64,000 bases of DNA from Gluconacetobacter tumulicola (GCF_014174215.1 NZ_JABEQL010000007.1:1-64000), one strand, 5' to 3'; counted from the first letter of the stretch, positions 43,776 to 52,261 are shown. Program-made: numbers and translations. The notes: a model not told the origin generated them from the sequence alone.

Positions 43776-44206
43776 ATGAAATGGGTTACGCGTGAACGGC
43801 CGGTGATCGACCGGGGGGCGGCATTCCTGTTCATCCTGCCGGAACAGGTTCGGCAAGTCGTCGAGGCGACCGGTGCGATCCTCGTCGACGTTCCGGGGGG
43901 CAAATTCGGGCATGTCGGAGAGCGCCGCAGCTTCGACGCCTTCGTCGCCCATTACGGTCTCGATCGTGATCCGGCCATTTCAATGGTCGCGGCGATAGTA
44001 CGGGGCGCGGACACCGATCGACTGAATCTGACACCCCAATCGGCGGGACTGCTGGCGATTTCCGAGGGCTGCGGACGATCACGCCCGACGATCACGAGAT
44101 CCGGCGGCGTGGCTTCGTCCTTTACGACGCCCTTCGGGCCTGGGCCGAGGGCGAGCAGGCAATGCCGGTCAGCACCGCCACCGATCAAGGAGAAGAAAAA
44201 TGTTGA
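43776..44206 (+). pseudogene. Chromate-resistance (ChrB C-terminal-domain) protein, broken
   Basis: It opens MKWVTRERPVIDR, as the stand-alone ChrB-domain proteins do. It then jumps to an unrelated-looking GAAFLFILPEQV where CPWLIxRFID is expected, indicating an internal change. HVGERRSFDAFVAHYGLD and VRGADTDRLNLTPQSAGLLA follow normally. After LAISEG the frame shifts. The family sequence continues one frame over as LRTITPDDHEIRRRGF and YDALRAWAEGEQ, to a TGA at 44204-44206. It ends within the start of the DUF1259 gene. A single missing base would explain the shift. Confidence 0.75.
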
Positions 44207-45087
44207 GACGATGCATGACGGGCGCGGCGCTCATGGCAATGCTGTGGGCCGCCCCAGCTTCTGCCGCGCCCGGTCCCTGGGCAGCCGTGGGTGAGACCCT
44301 CGGCAAACCCGGCACGGAATTGCCCGGCAGCGTCTATCGCGTGGCCCTGCCGCGCTCCGACCTCAAGGTCACGCTCGATGGCGTGGCGATCAAGCCGGCG
44401 CTGGCGCTTGGGTCCTGGCTGGCCTTTCTGCCGATGGGCAAGGATGCCATGGTGATGGGCGATCTGGTGCTGACCCAGGAGGAGGTCGAGCCGGTGATGA
44501 AGCGCCTGATCGAGGGCGGCTTCGAGATCACCGCCTTGCACAACCATCTGCTGCGGGCCGAACCGATGACGATGTACATGCACATTGACGGGCATGGCGA
44601 TCCGGTGAAACTGGCCCAGACCCTGCACGCGGCGCTGCTGCTGACAAAGACGCCGCTGGGTGCTCCCGCGAATGCGGCCCCCCCGAAACCGCTCGATCTC
44701 GACACCGCGATGCTGGATCGGATTCTCGGGCAGACCGGAAAAGCCAATGGCGGGGTCTATCAGTTCATCATCCCGCGGGCCGAGGCGCTGACGAGTGACA
44801 CGATCGCGCTGCCGGTTGCCATGGGAACCGGCAGCGCGATCAATTTCCAGCCAACAGGTGGCGGCAAGGCTGCGATCGCAGGGGACTTCGTGCTGATTGC
44901 GTCCGAGGTCAATCCGGTAATTCGTACGCTGCGAGACCACGGTATTGCGGTGACGGCGCTGCATAATCACATGCTGAATGATCAACCCCGGCTGTTCTTC
45001 ATGCATTTCTGGGCGAATGACGACGCGGGCCGGCTGGCGCAGGGCCTGAAGGCAGCACTCGACCAGATGAACCTGAAGAAAGGGTAA
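44200..45087 (+). CDS. Exported DUF1259 protein with two tandem repeats
   Basis: 295 residues with a signal peptide (MTGAALMAMLWAAPASA) and a GGAG ribosome site. Two homologous halves are visible. The first has FEITALHNHLLRAEPMTMYM and the second IAVTALHNHMLNDQPRLFFM; each is followed by a LAQ-L-AAL helix. The HNH motif and the fold are those of DUF1259/LppY-LpqO family proteins, which are periplasmic and functionally uncharacterised. These genes are often found with chromate-resistance genes, as here. Base composition matches the neighbours. Confidence 0.82.
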   Translation: MLRRCMTGAALMAMLWAAPASAAPGPWAAVGETLGKPGTELPGSVYRVALPRSDLKVTLDGVAIKPALALGSWLAFLPMGKDAMVMGDLVLTQEEVEPVMKRLIEGGFEITALHNHLLRAEPMTMYMHIDGHGDPVKLAQTLHAALLLTKTPLGAPANAAPPKPLDLDTAMLDRILGQTGKANGGVYQFIIPRAEALTSDTIALPVAMGTGSAINFQPTGGGKAAIAGDFVLIASEVNPVIRTLRDHGIAVTALHNHMLNDQPRLFFMHFWANDDAGRLAQGLKAALDQMNLKKG

Positions 45088-45152
45088 AGGAACGCGCGTC
45101 CTCCGGCTGCTCCGGCTGCCGGTATCGCGCCGTTCCCCCGTGAGGCACGTCC

Positions 45153-46370
45153 ATGAAACTCGATGCCGTCATCCAGGACCGCCAGTCGCTGCTCTATATG
45201 GAGCGCTATGTCGGTCTGGGCACGAAGACGTATAGTCCACTGGCGGCGCGAACAGAGGCAGCGCCTGCCTACCAGCCGGAAAGCTGGCTGGCATCGTTCG
45301 ATCTCGTCACCGTCACGGTGCCTCGGGAGCGAGTCTCCGTGTTCCAGGCGGCTCCTGCCGGACAACTGGCCGAGCAGTATCTGCGGCCGGAAGGCATCCG
45401 GTTTGCGATCCATCCCGCGACGTGGGCCATGGAGGGGATTGCGCATATCGAGGAACTTCGTGCCCTGCCGCGCGGCGCGCCGATCCGGGTCGCGCCCACG
45501 GCATCGACCCGCACCGTGCTGACAGTCGGTCCGGAGGTGGCGCCGCATTGTCTCAAGCTCCATTATCCGGTGCGGATCTCCCGCTTCAACCGCGGGCTGC
45601 GGCGGCGCAACATCCAGAACAGCGTCGCCATCACGGCGGAGATGGCGCAGGTGCAGTCGGAGCGGTTTGCCTATCTGCCCGATACGCTGGGTTTCGCTTT
45701 CGGCACCGACGAGAAGGCCTGGGGTTTCCTGGTGCGAGAGGTCATTCCCCGGCCGCTCATCGCCGACCGCTCTCTGATTCCGTGCTTTGCGCTCTATGGG
45801 CGGGACATCCACGCCCTGGATGATCCGCCGCTGCTGGTGCAGATGATCGCGCGGCTGCGCGTCGATCCGGCCGCGTTCGTGGTCAACGAGATCATCGTTC
45901 CCGTCATCGCATTCTGGTGCTGGGGCGCGCGTCGCGGCCTGCTGCTGGAATCGCATGCCCAGAATACGCTGCTTGAGATCGACCGGGACTTCAGGCCAAG
46001 ACGGATCGTGCATCGCGACTTCGACATCTGGATCGATACGGAAACCCGGCGCCGCGCCGATCTCGGCCTGCCGTTCCCCGGGGTGGGTCTTGTTCCGGAC
46101 GCCGGCCAGTCGATGGAACAATATTACAGCATCGTCTACGACCGCTTCATCGGTCATAACTTCTTCGACTATCTGCTCGACCTGTTGCGACGCTTTTATG
46201 ATGTGGAGGAAGAGGCCATTCGGCAGCGGGCGCGGGCAGCCTTCCACCAATTTTTTCCCGAAGCGCAGCATTTCTTTCCGAAGGACACGGTATTCTATTT
46301 CTCGAAAGACGTGCCGTCCGGCCGTGAGTTCATGATCGAGGATCTGCGGCAGGCGCCGGACTGGCGGTAG
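45153..46370 (+). CDS. IucA/IucC-like protein (siderophore-synthetase family), short form
   Basis: 405 residues; full-length NIS siderophore synthetases have about 580-620. The core segments are recognisable: APTASTRTVLT and HCLKLHYPVRIS near residues 114-143 (usual form S-x-R-T ... KLxxxVRxT), and LLLESHAQNTLLEIDRDF near residue 266 (usual form E-x-HxQN). A C-terminal FhuF-like part follows. Some 150-200 N-terminal residues of the family, which help form the ATP site, are absent, and no upstream frame supplies them. Function as a siderophore enzyme is doubtful. It lies 65 bp after DUF1259 among metal-resistance genes. Confidence 0.6.
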   Translation: MKLDAVIQDRQSLLYMERYVGLGTKTYSPLAARTEAAPAYQPESWLASFDLVTVTVPRERVSVFQAAPAGQLAEQYLRPEGIRFAIHPATWAMEGIAHIEELRALPRGAPIRVAPTASTRTVLTVGPEVAPHCLKLHYPVRISRFNRGLRRRNIQNSVAITAEMAQVQSERFAYLPDTLGFAFGTDEKAWGFLVREVIPRPLIADRSLIPCFALYGRDIHALDDPPLLVQMIARLRVDPAAFVVNEIIVPVIAFWCWGARRGLLLESHAQNTLLEIDRDFRPRRIVHRDFDIWIDTETRRRADLGLPFPGVGLVPDAGQSMEQYYSIVYDRFIGHNFFDYLLDLLRRFYDVEEEAIRQRARAAFHQFFPEAQHFFPKDTVFYFSKDVPSGREFMIEDLRQAPDWR

Positions 46371-46391
46371 CGTATAAAAGGGAGTAGGGCA

Positions 46392-46796
46392 TCACGCCAA
46401 AGGGGCACCCAGCATATCGAGCACTGGGCAAATCGGGACCTCCGAGCCACGACATTGTTCGATGCTTGTTGTCAGGAGCGATGCGAGCCGTTGCAGGTCG
46501 GAGATCTTGCTCTGGATGTCGCCCAGATGAGCTATGGCGAGTTTTCTGACCTCGTCGCAGGAGGATTGGCCGGGCTCTGCCAGGGCGAGCAGCGTCCTGA
46601 TTTCCTCGATATCGAAACCAAGATCCCGCGCGCGCCGGACGAATGACAGGCGCCTGACATCCTCAATGCGATAGTGGCGATAGCCATTACGCGCCCTTCG
46701 CGGCGCGGGAATGAGGCCAATGCGCTCATAGTAGCGCACCGTCTCCAGATGAACGCCGGTTTCCGATGCCAGCTTGCCGATCGTGATGGCCGCCAT
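46392..46796 (-). CDS. merR: MerR-family metal-responsive regulator (mercury type)
   Basis: 134 residues. The winged helix reads TIGKLASETGVHLETVRYYE, then NGYRHYRIEDVRRLSFVRRA. The dimerisation helix and three effector Cys are in the pattern of MerR: one in QSSCDEVRKLA near residue 79 and two in IEQCRGSEVPICPVLDML near residues 114-123. It is divergent from a MerT-like gene. The intergenic region has a MerR-type operator (46812-46842), so it should both repress and activate that promoter. Confidence 0.88.
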   Translation of the reverse strand: MAAITIGKLASETGVHLETVRYYERIGLIPAPRRARNGYRHYRIEDVRRLSFVRRARDLGFDIEEIRTLLALAEPGQSSCDEVRKLAIAHLGDIQSKISDLQRLASLLTTSIEQCRGSEVPICPVLDMLGAPLA

Positions 46797-46811
46797 GCGT
46801 CATCCCTGCTC

Positions 46812-46842
46812 TTGAGTCCGTAGCCACTACGGGGTGTAGCAT
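46812..46842 (+). promoter_or_regulatory. MerR-type operator/promoter with 19-bp spacer
   Basis: A -35 TTGAGT at 46812-46817 and a -10 TAGCAT at 46837-46842 are separated by 19 bp, the over-long spacer typical of MerR-activated promoters. The spacer contains the perfect inverted repeat CCGTAG-CCA-CTACGG (46818-46832), where the regulator would bind and untwist DNA. It drives the rightward MerT-like gene; the merR promoter would overlap on the other strand. Confidence 0.82.
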
Positions 46843-46872
46843 GAACCTCGATGCAATGGGAAAGTGACGATC

Positions 46873-47298
46873 ATGGCCGAGACGGCGGACCTGCCTCAAC
46901 GAACATCACGTAGCCGCATGGGCATGGAAAGAGGTGGAGTCCTGTGTGTCGCGGGCGGTATGGCAGCCAGTGTGGGTGCACTGATCGCGTCATCCTGCTG
47001 CCTCATTCCGCTCGCCTTCGCTTCTTTGGGCGCCGGCGCGGGGGTCTTCAGTGCTTTGTCGAGACTTGCGCCGTGGCGCGTGCCATTGATTGCGGTGGCG
47101 GTCGCGGCGCTGGTCAGCGCCTGGGCGCTCAATCGGCGGAAGGCCAGGGTCTGTTGTGCGGGTGCGGAAAGTGGGGCTGCCAGGCGACGCATCGGGACTA
47201 TCCAGATGCTATCCTTTGCCACCGCGCTCATCGTGCTGGCGGCGCTGGCATGGCCGCGCCTGGAACCCGTCCTGCTCAGGAGCCTGTCTGTAAGATGA
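46873..47298 (+). CDS. merT: MerT-like mercuric transport membrane protein
   Basis: 141 residues from the ATG at 46873 (GGGAAAG upstream); a GTG at 46864 is also possible. The first helix carries the vicinal Cys pair typical of MerT: SVGALIASSCCLIPLAF. A second pair (RKARVCCAGAES) is on the cytoplasmic side. Three helices are visible, the last being IQMLSFATALIVLAALAWPR. MerT moves mercuric ions into the cell for reduction. No merP or merA lies nearby, so the usual downstream steps are missing here. The stop overlaps the next start (ATGA). Confidence 0.8.
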   Translation: MAETADLPQRTSRSRMGMERGGVLCVAGGMAASVGALIASSCCLIPLAFASLGAGAGVFSALSRLAPWRVPLIAVAVAALVSAWALNRRKARVCCAGAESGAARRRIGTIQMLSFATALIVLAALAWPRLEPVLLRSLSVR

Positions 47299-47519
47299 TT
47301 CGGGCCGCCTCGCTCCTGACCTGTCCCGCATGTGGCCAGCAATCGCTGGAAACCATGCCGACCGATGCCTGCCAGTTCTTTTACGATTGCCCGCATTGCG
47401 GCGTATTGTTGAAACCGAAGCGGGGGGATTGCTGCGTCTTCTGCTCCTATGGTGACGTTCCGTGCCCGCCGGTTCAGGAACATGGGCGACTGGCATGTTG
47501 CGGAGATGGTTCGCCATAG
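47295..47519 (+). CDS. GDCCVxC-domain Cys-rich protein
   Basis: 74 residues starting in the ATGA overlap with the MerT-like gene. It has a zinc-ribbon-like CPACG...CPHCG arrangement, followed by KRGDCCVFCSYGDVPCPP, which is the GDCCVxC signature of a small family often found in mercury operons (some members contain selenocysteine). Ten or more Cys in 74 residues suggest metal binding or trafficking. The role is unproven. Confidence 0.85.
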   Translation: MIRAASLLTCPACGQQSLETMPTDACQFFYDCPHCGVLLKPKRGDCCVFCSYGDVPCPPVQEHGRLACCGDGSP

Positions 47520-47932
47520 ACCTGGGGCGGCAGTGGCGACGGAGTGATGGCGTCGTCGCCCTTCGCCTTTTCCTCCGGTTCGATGTGAATATTGACCACT
47601 GTCCTGCCGAAATGTTCACGCAGACGGCATCTCGATGCGATCACAGATCCGGTGAGCGTCGGATACGGGCATCTGGCCAGGCACCACGAGATGCATCTCG
47701 ACGAAAATGGTGTTCCGTCTGTGCGCGGACGGATGGCATGGATCTCGATGGCGCCCGTCGCGCTGTCCGCAACGAGGCGGCTGATTGCTGATGTCAGTTC
47801 GGGATCGATGACTTCATCCATCAGGCCGGCGACAGCTTCCCGGACAACATCGTAACCTGTCCGGAGGATGTTGATTGCGACCATTCCGGCGATGCCGGAA
47901 TCCTGTCGTAACCAGCCGGTCAGGGGAATCAT
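47474..47932 (-). pseudogene. CDF-family cation efflux protein, C-terminal fragment with frameshift
   Basis: The reading LTGWLRQDSGIAGMVAINIL, then REAVAGLMDEVIDPEL and IEIHAIRPRTDG, is the end of the last membrane helix plus the cytoplasmic domain of a cation-diffusion facilitator. At about 47715 the family sequence changes frame (IFVEMHLVVPGQMPVSDAHR is in another frame). It returns later as REHFGRTVVNIHIEPEE. The N-terminal helices with the metal site are absent. The 3' end overlaps the convergent GDCCVxC gene. Confidence 0.72.
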
Positions 47933-48322
47933 CTGATCCGCCCGAGCGATCTCGGAAACAGTCTCATCCCAACAGAGTCGCGCATAGTGCCAATCCGGTC
48001 AGGTACGTCCCAAGCGCGCCGATGAGCCGGGCCGGATTGGGCTTTGCCATCGTCGGCCATGCAATCAGTCCGACGATGAGTAAACAGCGGCACAGCGTTC
48101 CGGAGGCTGATATTGTTCGGGACGATCGGCCGGCAGAAATGCCGACTGACGGTCCATACCCGCATTATGAAGGCTGATTTCGGAAAATACCGTCGGGAGT
48201 GAGCGCCCTTTGACGGCTTTTTTTTCCGATCTTGACCAGGCGGCGGTCAGGCTTGCGGCGCAGGCCGGGCTGGAACACCGGCCGGCGAAGCTGGCCTACA
48301 TTCCTGACCGGCCTTTTCCCGA
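47933..48322. other. Region without a convincing gene (390 bp)
   Basis: On the minus strand a start-less frame ends at 47964 with a hydrophobic run (LLIVGLIAWPTMAKPNPARL then GTYLTGLALCATLLG). This looks like the last two helices of a small membrane protein whose beginning is lost. On the plus strand a short frame from 48210 reads FFSDLDQAAVRLAAQAGLE. Neither can be assigned. Confidence 0.4.
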
Positions 48323-48684
48323 CTATATTCGGGAAAGCGCATGCACGGTGCGGTCGTTGGTCACATTGCCCGTATTGAGGGTCGTGTTCGGCTCCAGCAG
48401 GACGACATGGCATTCATCGCCCAGGGCTTCGGGACAATGTTCCACGCCATGCGGCACGATGATGAATTCGCCGGCTTCGATGTCGATGTCACGCTCCCGG
48501 AAATGCATGCGCAATGTTCCGGAGACGACCAGGAACAGTTCGTCCTCATGCTCGTGATGGTGCCAGTCGAACGACCCCTTGAATTTCGCCAGCTTGATCT
48601 GGGACGTGTTGATGTCACCGGCCACACGGGGCTCCAATAGTCGGAAAATGTCGTGAAGGCCTGCGCCAGGTTTATTTTTTCCAT
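48323..48684 (-). pseudogene. Small cupin protein with one frameshift
   Basis: It starts MEKINLAQAFTTFSDYW at 48684. After YWS the family sequence continues in another frame as PRVAGDINTSQIKLAKFKGS, FDWHHHEHEDELFLVVSG and FIIVPHGVEHCPEA. The HHHEHEDE and H-x-C-P segments are the metal-binding motifs of the small cupins. One missing base near 48634 would restore a protein of about 120 residues. It sits 12 bp after the TIM-barrel gene and is the third member of the PdxA operon. A sequencing error is as likely as true decay. Confidence 0.72.
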
Positions 48685-48696
48685 TGCTTGTCTCCG

Positions 48697-49377
48697 TCAG
48701 GGTTGCCGAACGGTGGTCTGGACATAGGCGATCTGCCACGCCAGATCGGGCGGTGCTGGAAACGCCCCGTCGAGAACTGCCGTGCCGACCGTGAAACCGG
48801 CGGCACCGGCCGCGGCAGCCGCCCGGATACGCTCCGCCCGATCGAGCGAGCCGGCGACAATGACGGGTTTGTCCGCCCCGGCTTCGCAGACCCGTCGCAT
48901 CAAACTCGGCACGTCTCCCGTGAACCGATAGGCCAGCAGATCCAGCCCATGCACCCCCGGCCGGGATACGAGATCGACGGCGCTACGCACGATCTCGGCT
49001 TCGGTCCCTTCGAGAATGCTGGGATGCCCGCTGATCCGGCCGGGGAAGGGGTAATAGCGGATCGTCGTGCCTTCCAGCAGCCGCAGAGAATCATCGACAT
49101 GCGTACCGCCCAGCAGGTAATCGACGCCCAGAGCGATCCCGGCCCGCACCGAGCGAAGCTCGCTCTCGCGATCGAGCGAGACGACTTCCAGATAGATCTT
49201 CGCTCCGGCCTGCCGGATGGTACTGGCAAGCGCCTGGAGGGCTGCAAACGGCAGGCCGATATCCTTGAACCCCATATGGAGGACCCCCGCGGCTCGGGCG
49301 GTTTCGACCAGATCGGCCGCATTCTCTACCGTCCGGTCGTTGTGGGTCAGCATGAAAATGAAGTCGGGTCGGGTCAT
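48697..49377 (-). CDS. TIM-barrel phosphate-binding-type protein, function unassigned
   Basis: 226 residues. The alternating strand-helix pattern of a small TIM barrel is visible (FIFMLTHNDRT, HMGFKDIGLPFA, KIYLEVVSLDRE, YLLGGTHVDD, KPVIVAGSLDR). The last strands AGFTVGTAVLDGAF resemble the phosphate-binding loop of such barrels. I do not recognise the exact family. The start overlaps the PdxA-family stop (ATGA), so the two proteins are coupled, suggesting consecutive steps on a phosphorylated C4 or sugar-acid compound. Confidence 0.6.
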   Translation of the reverse strand: MTRPDFIFMLTHNDRTVENAADLVETARAAGVLHMGFKDIGLPFAALQALASTIRQAGAKIYLEVVSLDRESELRSVRAGIALGVDYLLGGTHVDDSLRLLEGTTIRYYPFPGRISGHPSILEGTEAEIVRSAVDLVSRPGVHGLDLLAYRFTGDVPSLMRRVCEAGADKPVIVAGSLDRAERIRAAAAAGAAGFTVGTAVLDGAFPAPPDLAWQIAYVQTTVRQP

Positions 49378-50378
49378 GTCGCGGCTCCGGTGAGGCGAAG
49401 GGCGTAATCGAAAGCCGTCTCCAGGCTGGACGGATCGGCAACGCCGCGTCCCGCGATATCGAAGGCGGTGCCGTGGTCGGGACTGGTGCGCACGAAGGGC
49501 AGGCCGAGCGTGATGTTCACGCCCTGCGCCAGGCCCATATATTTCACCGGAATCAGCCCCTGATCATGGTATTGCGCCACCACGACGTCGAAGCGTTTCC
49601 GCCGCGCCTGCATGAACACCGTGTCGCCGGGCCAGGGGCCGGATGCATCGATGCCCTCCCGCCGGGCCAGTGCGATGGCGGGCGCGATGACAAGGGCTTC
49701 CTCGTCGCCGAACAGGCCGCCTTCCCCGGCATGGGGGTTGAGACCCGCCACGGCGACGCGTGGACGTTCGATGCCCAGTGCCCGCGCGCCCGCGTGGGCC
49801 AGCCGGATCGCCGCCATCTGCGCGGGATGATCGGCGCGTCGGATCGCATCCCGCAGCGAGCAATGGATGGTCACCAGTACGACGCGGATGTCCTCATTCG
49901 CCAGCATCATGGCGACACCTGCGCCATCGGCCTGTTCGGCAAGGATTTCGGTGTGGCCGGGGTAATGCAGGCCGGCGGCGGCGAGTGCTTCCTTATGGAT
50001 CGGCGCGGTGACGATGCCCCGGACGGCACCGGTCTTTGCCAGCCGGACGGCGGCAATGATTGCCGCATAGGCGGCGCGGCCGCTTTCGGCGCTGATCCGG
50101 CCTATGGGCGGCAGGGAAACGCCTTCCGATGATGCCAGGACGTTCAGCACGTCGTCGTCGAACCGGGCTTCGGCCGATGTTGTGATCCGGCGCACGCGCG
50201 CCGCCGGATCGAGCGCGGCCAGCGCATGGCGCATCACCAGCGGATCGCCGACCACGATCCAGTTCCGTTGCACCGGTCGCCGCAGGAACATCCGGGCCAC
50301 GATTTCCGGCCCGATTCCGGCGGGATCGCCCATCGTGACGGCCAGCGGCCGGGTGTTGCAGGAGGATGGTGCGGTCAT
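49374..50378 (-). CDS. PdxA-family dehydrogenase (probably the catabolic PdxA2 type)
   Basis: 334 residues from the ATG at 50378. PdxA motifs are present: LAVTMGDPAGIGPEIVAR, IVTAPIHKEALAAAG, YPGHTEILAEQ, VAGLNPHAGEGGLFGDEE, VVVAQYHDQGLIPVKYMG and FVRTSPDHGTAFDIAG. The divalent-metal His residues (PGHTE, YHDQG, PDHGT) are all kept. Biosynthetic PdxA makes the pyridoxal precursor, but here it lies with a TIM-barrel gene, a cupin remnant and a divergent LysR regulator rather than pdxJ or ksgA. That context favours PdxA2-type oxidation of phosphorylated four-carbon acids such as phosphoerythronate. Confidence 0.85.
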   Translation of the reverse strand: MTAPSSCNTRPLAVTMGDPAGIGPEIVARMFLRRPVQRNWIVVGDPLVMRHALAALDPAARVRRITTSAEARFDDDVLNVLASSEGVSLPPIGRISAESGRAAYAAIIAAVRLAKTGAVRGIVTAPIHKEALAAAGLHYPGHTEILAEQADGAGVAMMLANEDIRVVLVTIHCSLRDAIRRADHPAQMAAIRLAHAGARALGIERPRVAVAGLNPHAGEGGLFGDEEALVIAPAIALARREGIDASGPWPGDTVFMQARRKRFDVVVAQYHDQGLIPVKYMGLAQGVNITLGLPFVRTSPDHGTAFDIAGRGVADPSSLETAFDYALRLTGAAT

Positions 50379-50453
50379 GATGGTGAGAATAGCGGAACGG
50401 TGCCGGGAGAAAATCGATATCAACTGACCTGTTCCGGTGATAAAAACTGACCA

Positions 50454-51338
50454 ATGAAGCGATCCGATATTCCGTCGCTGGACGATCTGCGCGCCTTCGC
50501 GGCGGTGGTGCGGCTGGGCTCGGTGCGGGCGGCCGCCGTGGAACTGGCCCTGACGCATGGGGCGGTCAGCCGCCGGGTGTCCAAGCTGGCCGCCGAATTG
50601 AGCCTGACATTGCTGGAACCGGACGGGCGCGGCGTGCGGCCGACCCGGGACGGCGAGCGGCTTGCCCGCGCGGCGAGCGACGCGCTGGGCGGGATCGCGG
50701 CGGCGCTGGCCGAGATCAGGTCGTCCGCCGCCGCGCCGCCGATCGTGCTGTCCTGCGAGCGGTCGCTGGCTATGCGCTGGCTGATCCCGCGCCTGTCGGA
50801 CTTCCAGGATCGGCATCCCGGCATCGACGTGCATCTTTCGACCGGTGGCGGGGCGCTGGATTTCGCGCGGGAGCGCATCACGCTGGCGATCCGGCGCCTC
50901 GATTTCCCGCTCGATCCCGACTGGTCCGTCACCACGCTCGTGCCGGAATCGGTCGGGCCGGTGGTGCGGCCCGACATGGCGGAGCAATTTGCGAGCGGAG
51001 ATTATCTGGCGCTGGGATCCCGGACGCGGCCCGAAGCGTGGCGGAACTGGTTGGCGTCCCGGCCCGACATTCCCGCACCGCGCGACGTCCGTCTATACGA
51101 CCATCATTTCATGATGCTGGAAGCTGCCGCCAGTGGCCTGGGCATCGCCCTGTCGCCCCGGATCATCGCGGCGGACGATGTCGCGAACGGGCGGCTGCTG
51201 GCGCCGGCCGGGTTCGATGCCGACGGGACGTCCTACGGGCTGATCCGGCCCAGGGGCGCGCAGATGACGGAAAGCGTGGAGGTTCTCGAAAGATGGCTCA
51301 CGCACCAGGCCGGGTCATCCGTTTGGACGAGACCGTGA
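50454..51338 (+). CDS. LysR-family transcriptional regulator
   Basis: 294 residues. The N-terminal helix-turn-helix reads LDDLRAFAAVVRLGSVRAAA, then THGAVSRRVSKLAAEL and GVRPTRDGERLARAA. The effector domain follows (PIVLSCERSLAMRWLIPRL, LEAAASGLGIALSP). The GcvA-like arrangement is common. It is divergent from the PdxA operon across 75 bp and is the likely regulator of that operon. The intergenic segment is short enough for one shared binding region. Confidence 0.87.
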   Translation: MKRSDIPSLDDLRAFAAVVRLGSVRAAAVELALTHGAVSRRVSKLAAELSLTLLEPDGRGVRPTRDGERLARAASDALGGIAAALAEIRSSAAAPPIVLSCERSLAMRWLIPRLSDFQDRHPGIDVHLSTGGGALDFARERITLAIRRLDFPLDPDWSVTTLVPESVGPVVRPDMAEQFASGDYLALGSRTRPEAWRNWLASRPDIPAPRDVRLYDHHFMMLEAAASGLGIALSPRIIAADDVANGRLLAPAGFDADGTSYGLIRPRGAQMTESVEVLERWLTHQAGSSVWTRP

Positions 51339-51455
51339 GATGAGAACTCCCTGAAGACTGGAATGGCAGTTTTCCCCGTGCCTGTTCTTTACCGGAGTTT
51401 GACGGCCTATGATAATGCCTCAACGCGATGAAGCTGAGTAAGAAGGCCAGGCAGG

Positions 51456-52178
51456 ATGCGCGCCGTAATCCGAAGTTATGGAGGTCATAGTACCAGAACG
51501 CGGCATAGTTTTGCGCAGCTTGTCCTTCCGCTTGTCGGATCGCTGGAACTCGATATCGGCGGCCGGGGCGACAGGTTGAAAAGCGGACGTATTGCTTTCG
51601 TGGACCAGGATACTGACCATGCTGAATATGCCTTGGGGCAAAACCGGTTTCTGGTCGTCGATATCGAGGCAGGGCTTATCGATCCGCCGTTGCGCGAGAC
51701 AATGGCACGGCAACATTTCCTGCATCTGCCATCGCCCGCGCGTTATCTGGTCGACTTCATGCGTGTCTCCTGTCAGCAGGGCAGCGTCTCCGCCGAACTC
51801 GTGACACAATGGGCGCCGCTGCTCTGCGCCAGCCTGATGGCGCACCACACGGGTCAGGATGACGGTCGGCTTGCTTCACTCATGCGCGCGATCGAGGTCA
51901 ATCCGGGGGGCATCTGGACAACGGCGGTCATGGCGCGGCTGGCTGGCGTCAGCCCGTCACGGCTGCACGTCCTGTTTCGCGAACGGACGGGGCTGACGCC
52001 ACGCGCATGGGTGAACGCCGAACGCATCCGCCAGCTTCGGCTCTGGATGAATGAGACGTCCGAGCCACTCGCCGCGCTGGCACTACGGGCAGGATTCTGT
52101 GACCAGCGTGCCATGACCCGCGCATTCCAGCGTGAGACCGGCATGACGCCGGGTGCGTTTCGCCGGGCCAGTTCCTGA
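51456..52178 (+). CDS. AraC-family transcriptional regulator
   Basis: 240 residues. An N-terminal cupin-like sensing part (RHSFAQLVLPLVGSLELDIG) leads to two helix-turn-helix motifs: VMARLAGVSPSRLHVLFRER and ALALRAGFCDQRAMTRAFQR, followed by ETGMTPGAFRR. The pattern is complete. The DMT transporter gene begins 83 bp downstream in the same direction and is the obvious candidate target or partner. Confidence 0.88.
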   Translation: MRAVIRSYGGHSTRTRHSFAQLVLPLVGSLELDIGGRGDRLKSGRIAFVDQDTDHAEYALGQNRFLVVDIEAGLIDPPLRETMARQHFLHLPSPARYLVDFMRVSCQQGSVSAELVTQWAPLLCASLMAHHTGQDDGRLASLMRAIEVNPGGIWTTAVMARLAGVSPSRLHVLFRERTGLTPRAWVNAERIRQLRLWMNETSEPLAALALRAGFCDQRAMTRAFQRETGMTPGAFRRASS

Positions 52179-52261
52179 ACGCGACAGGCCTCTGGAGAGA
52201 CGGACAAAAAGCGCGAGCCCAGGACAAGACCGGACCATGCAGGCCGGTCAGACAGGAGCGC

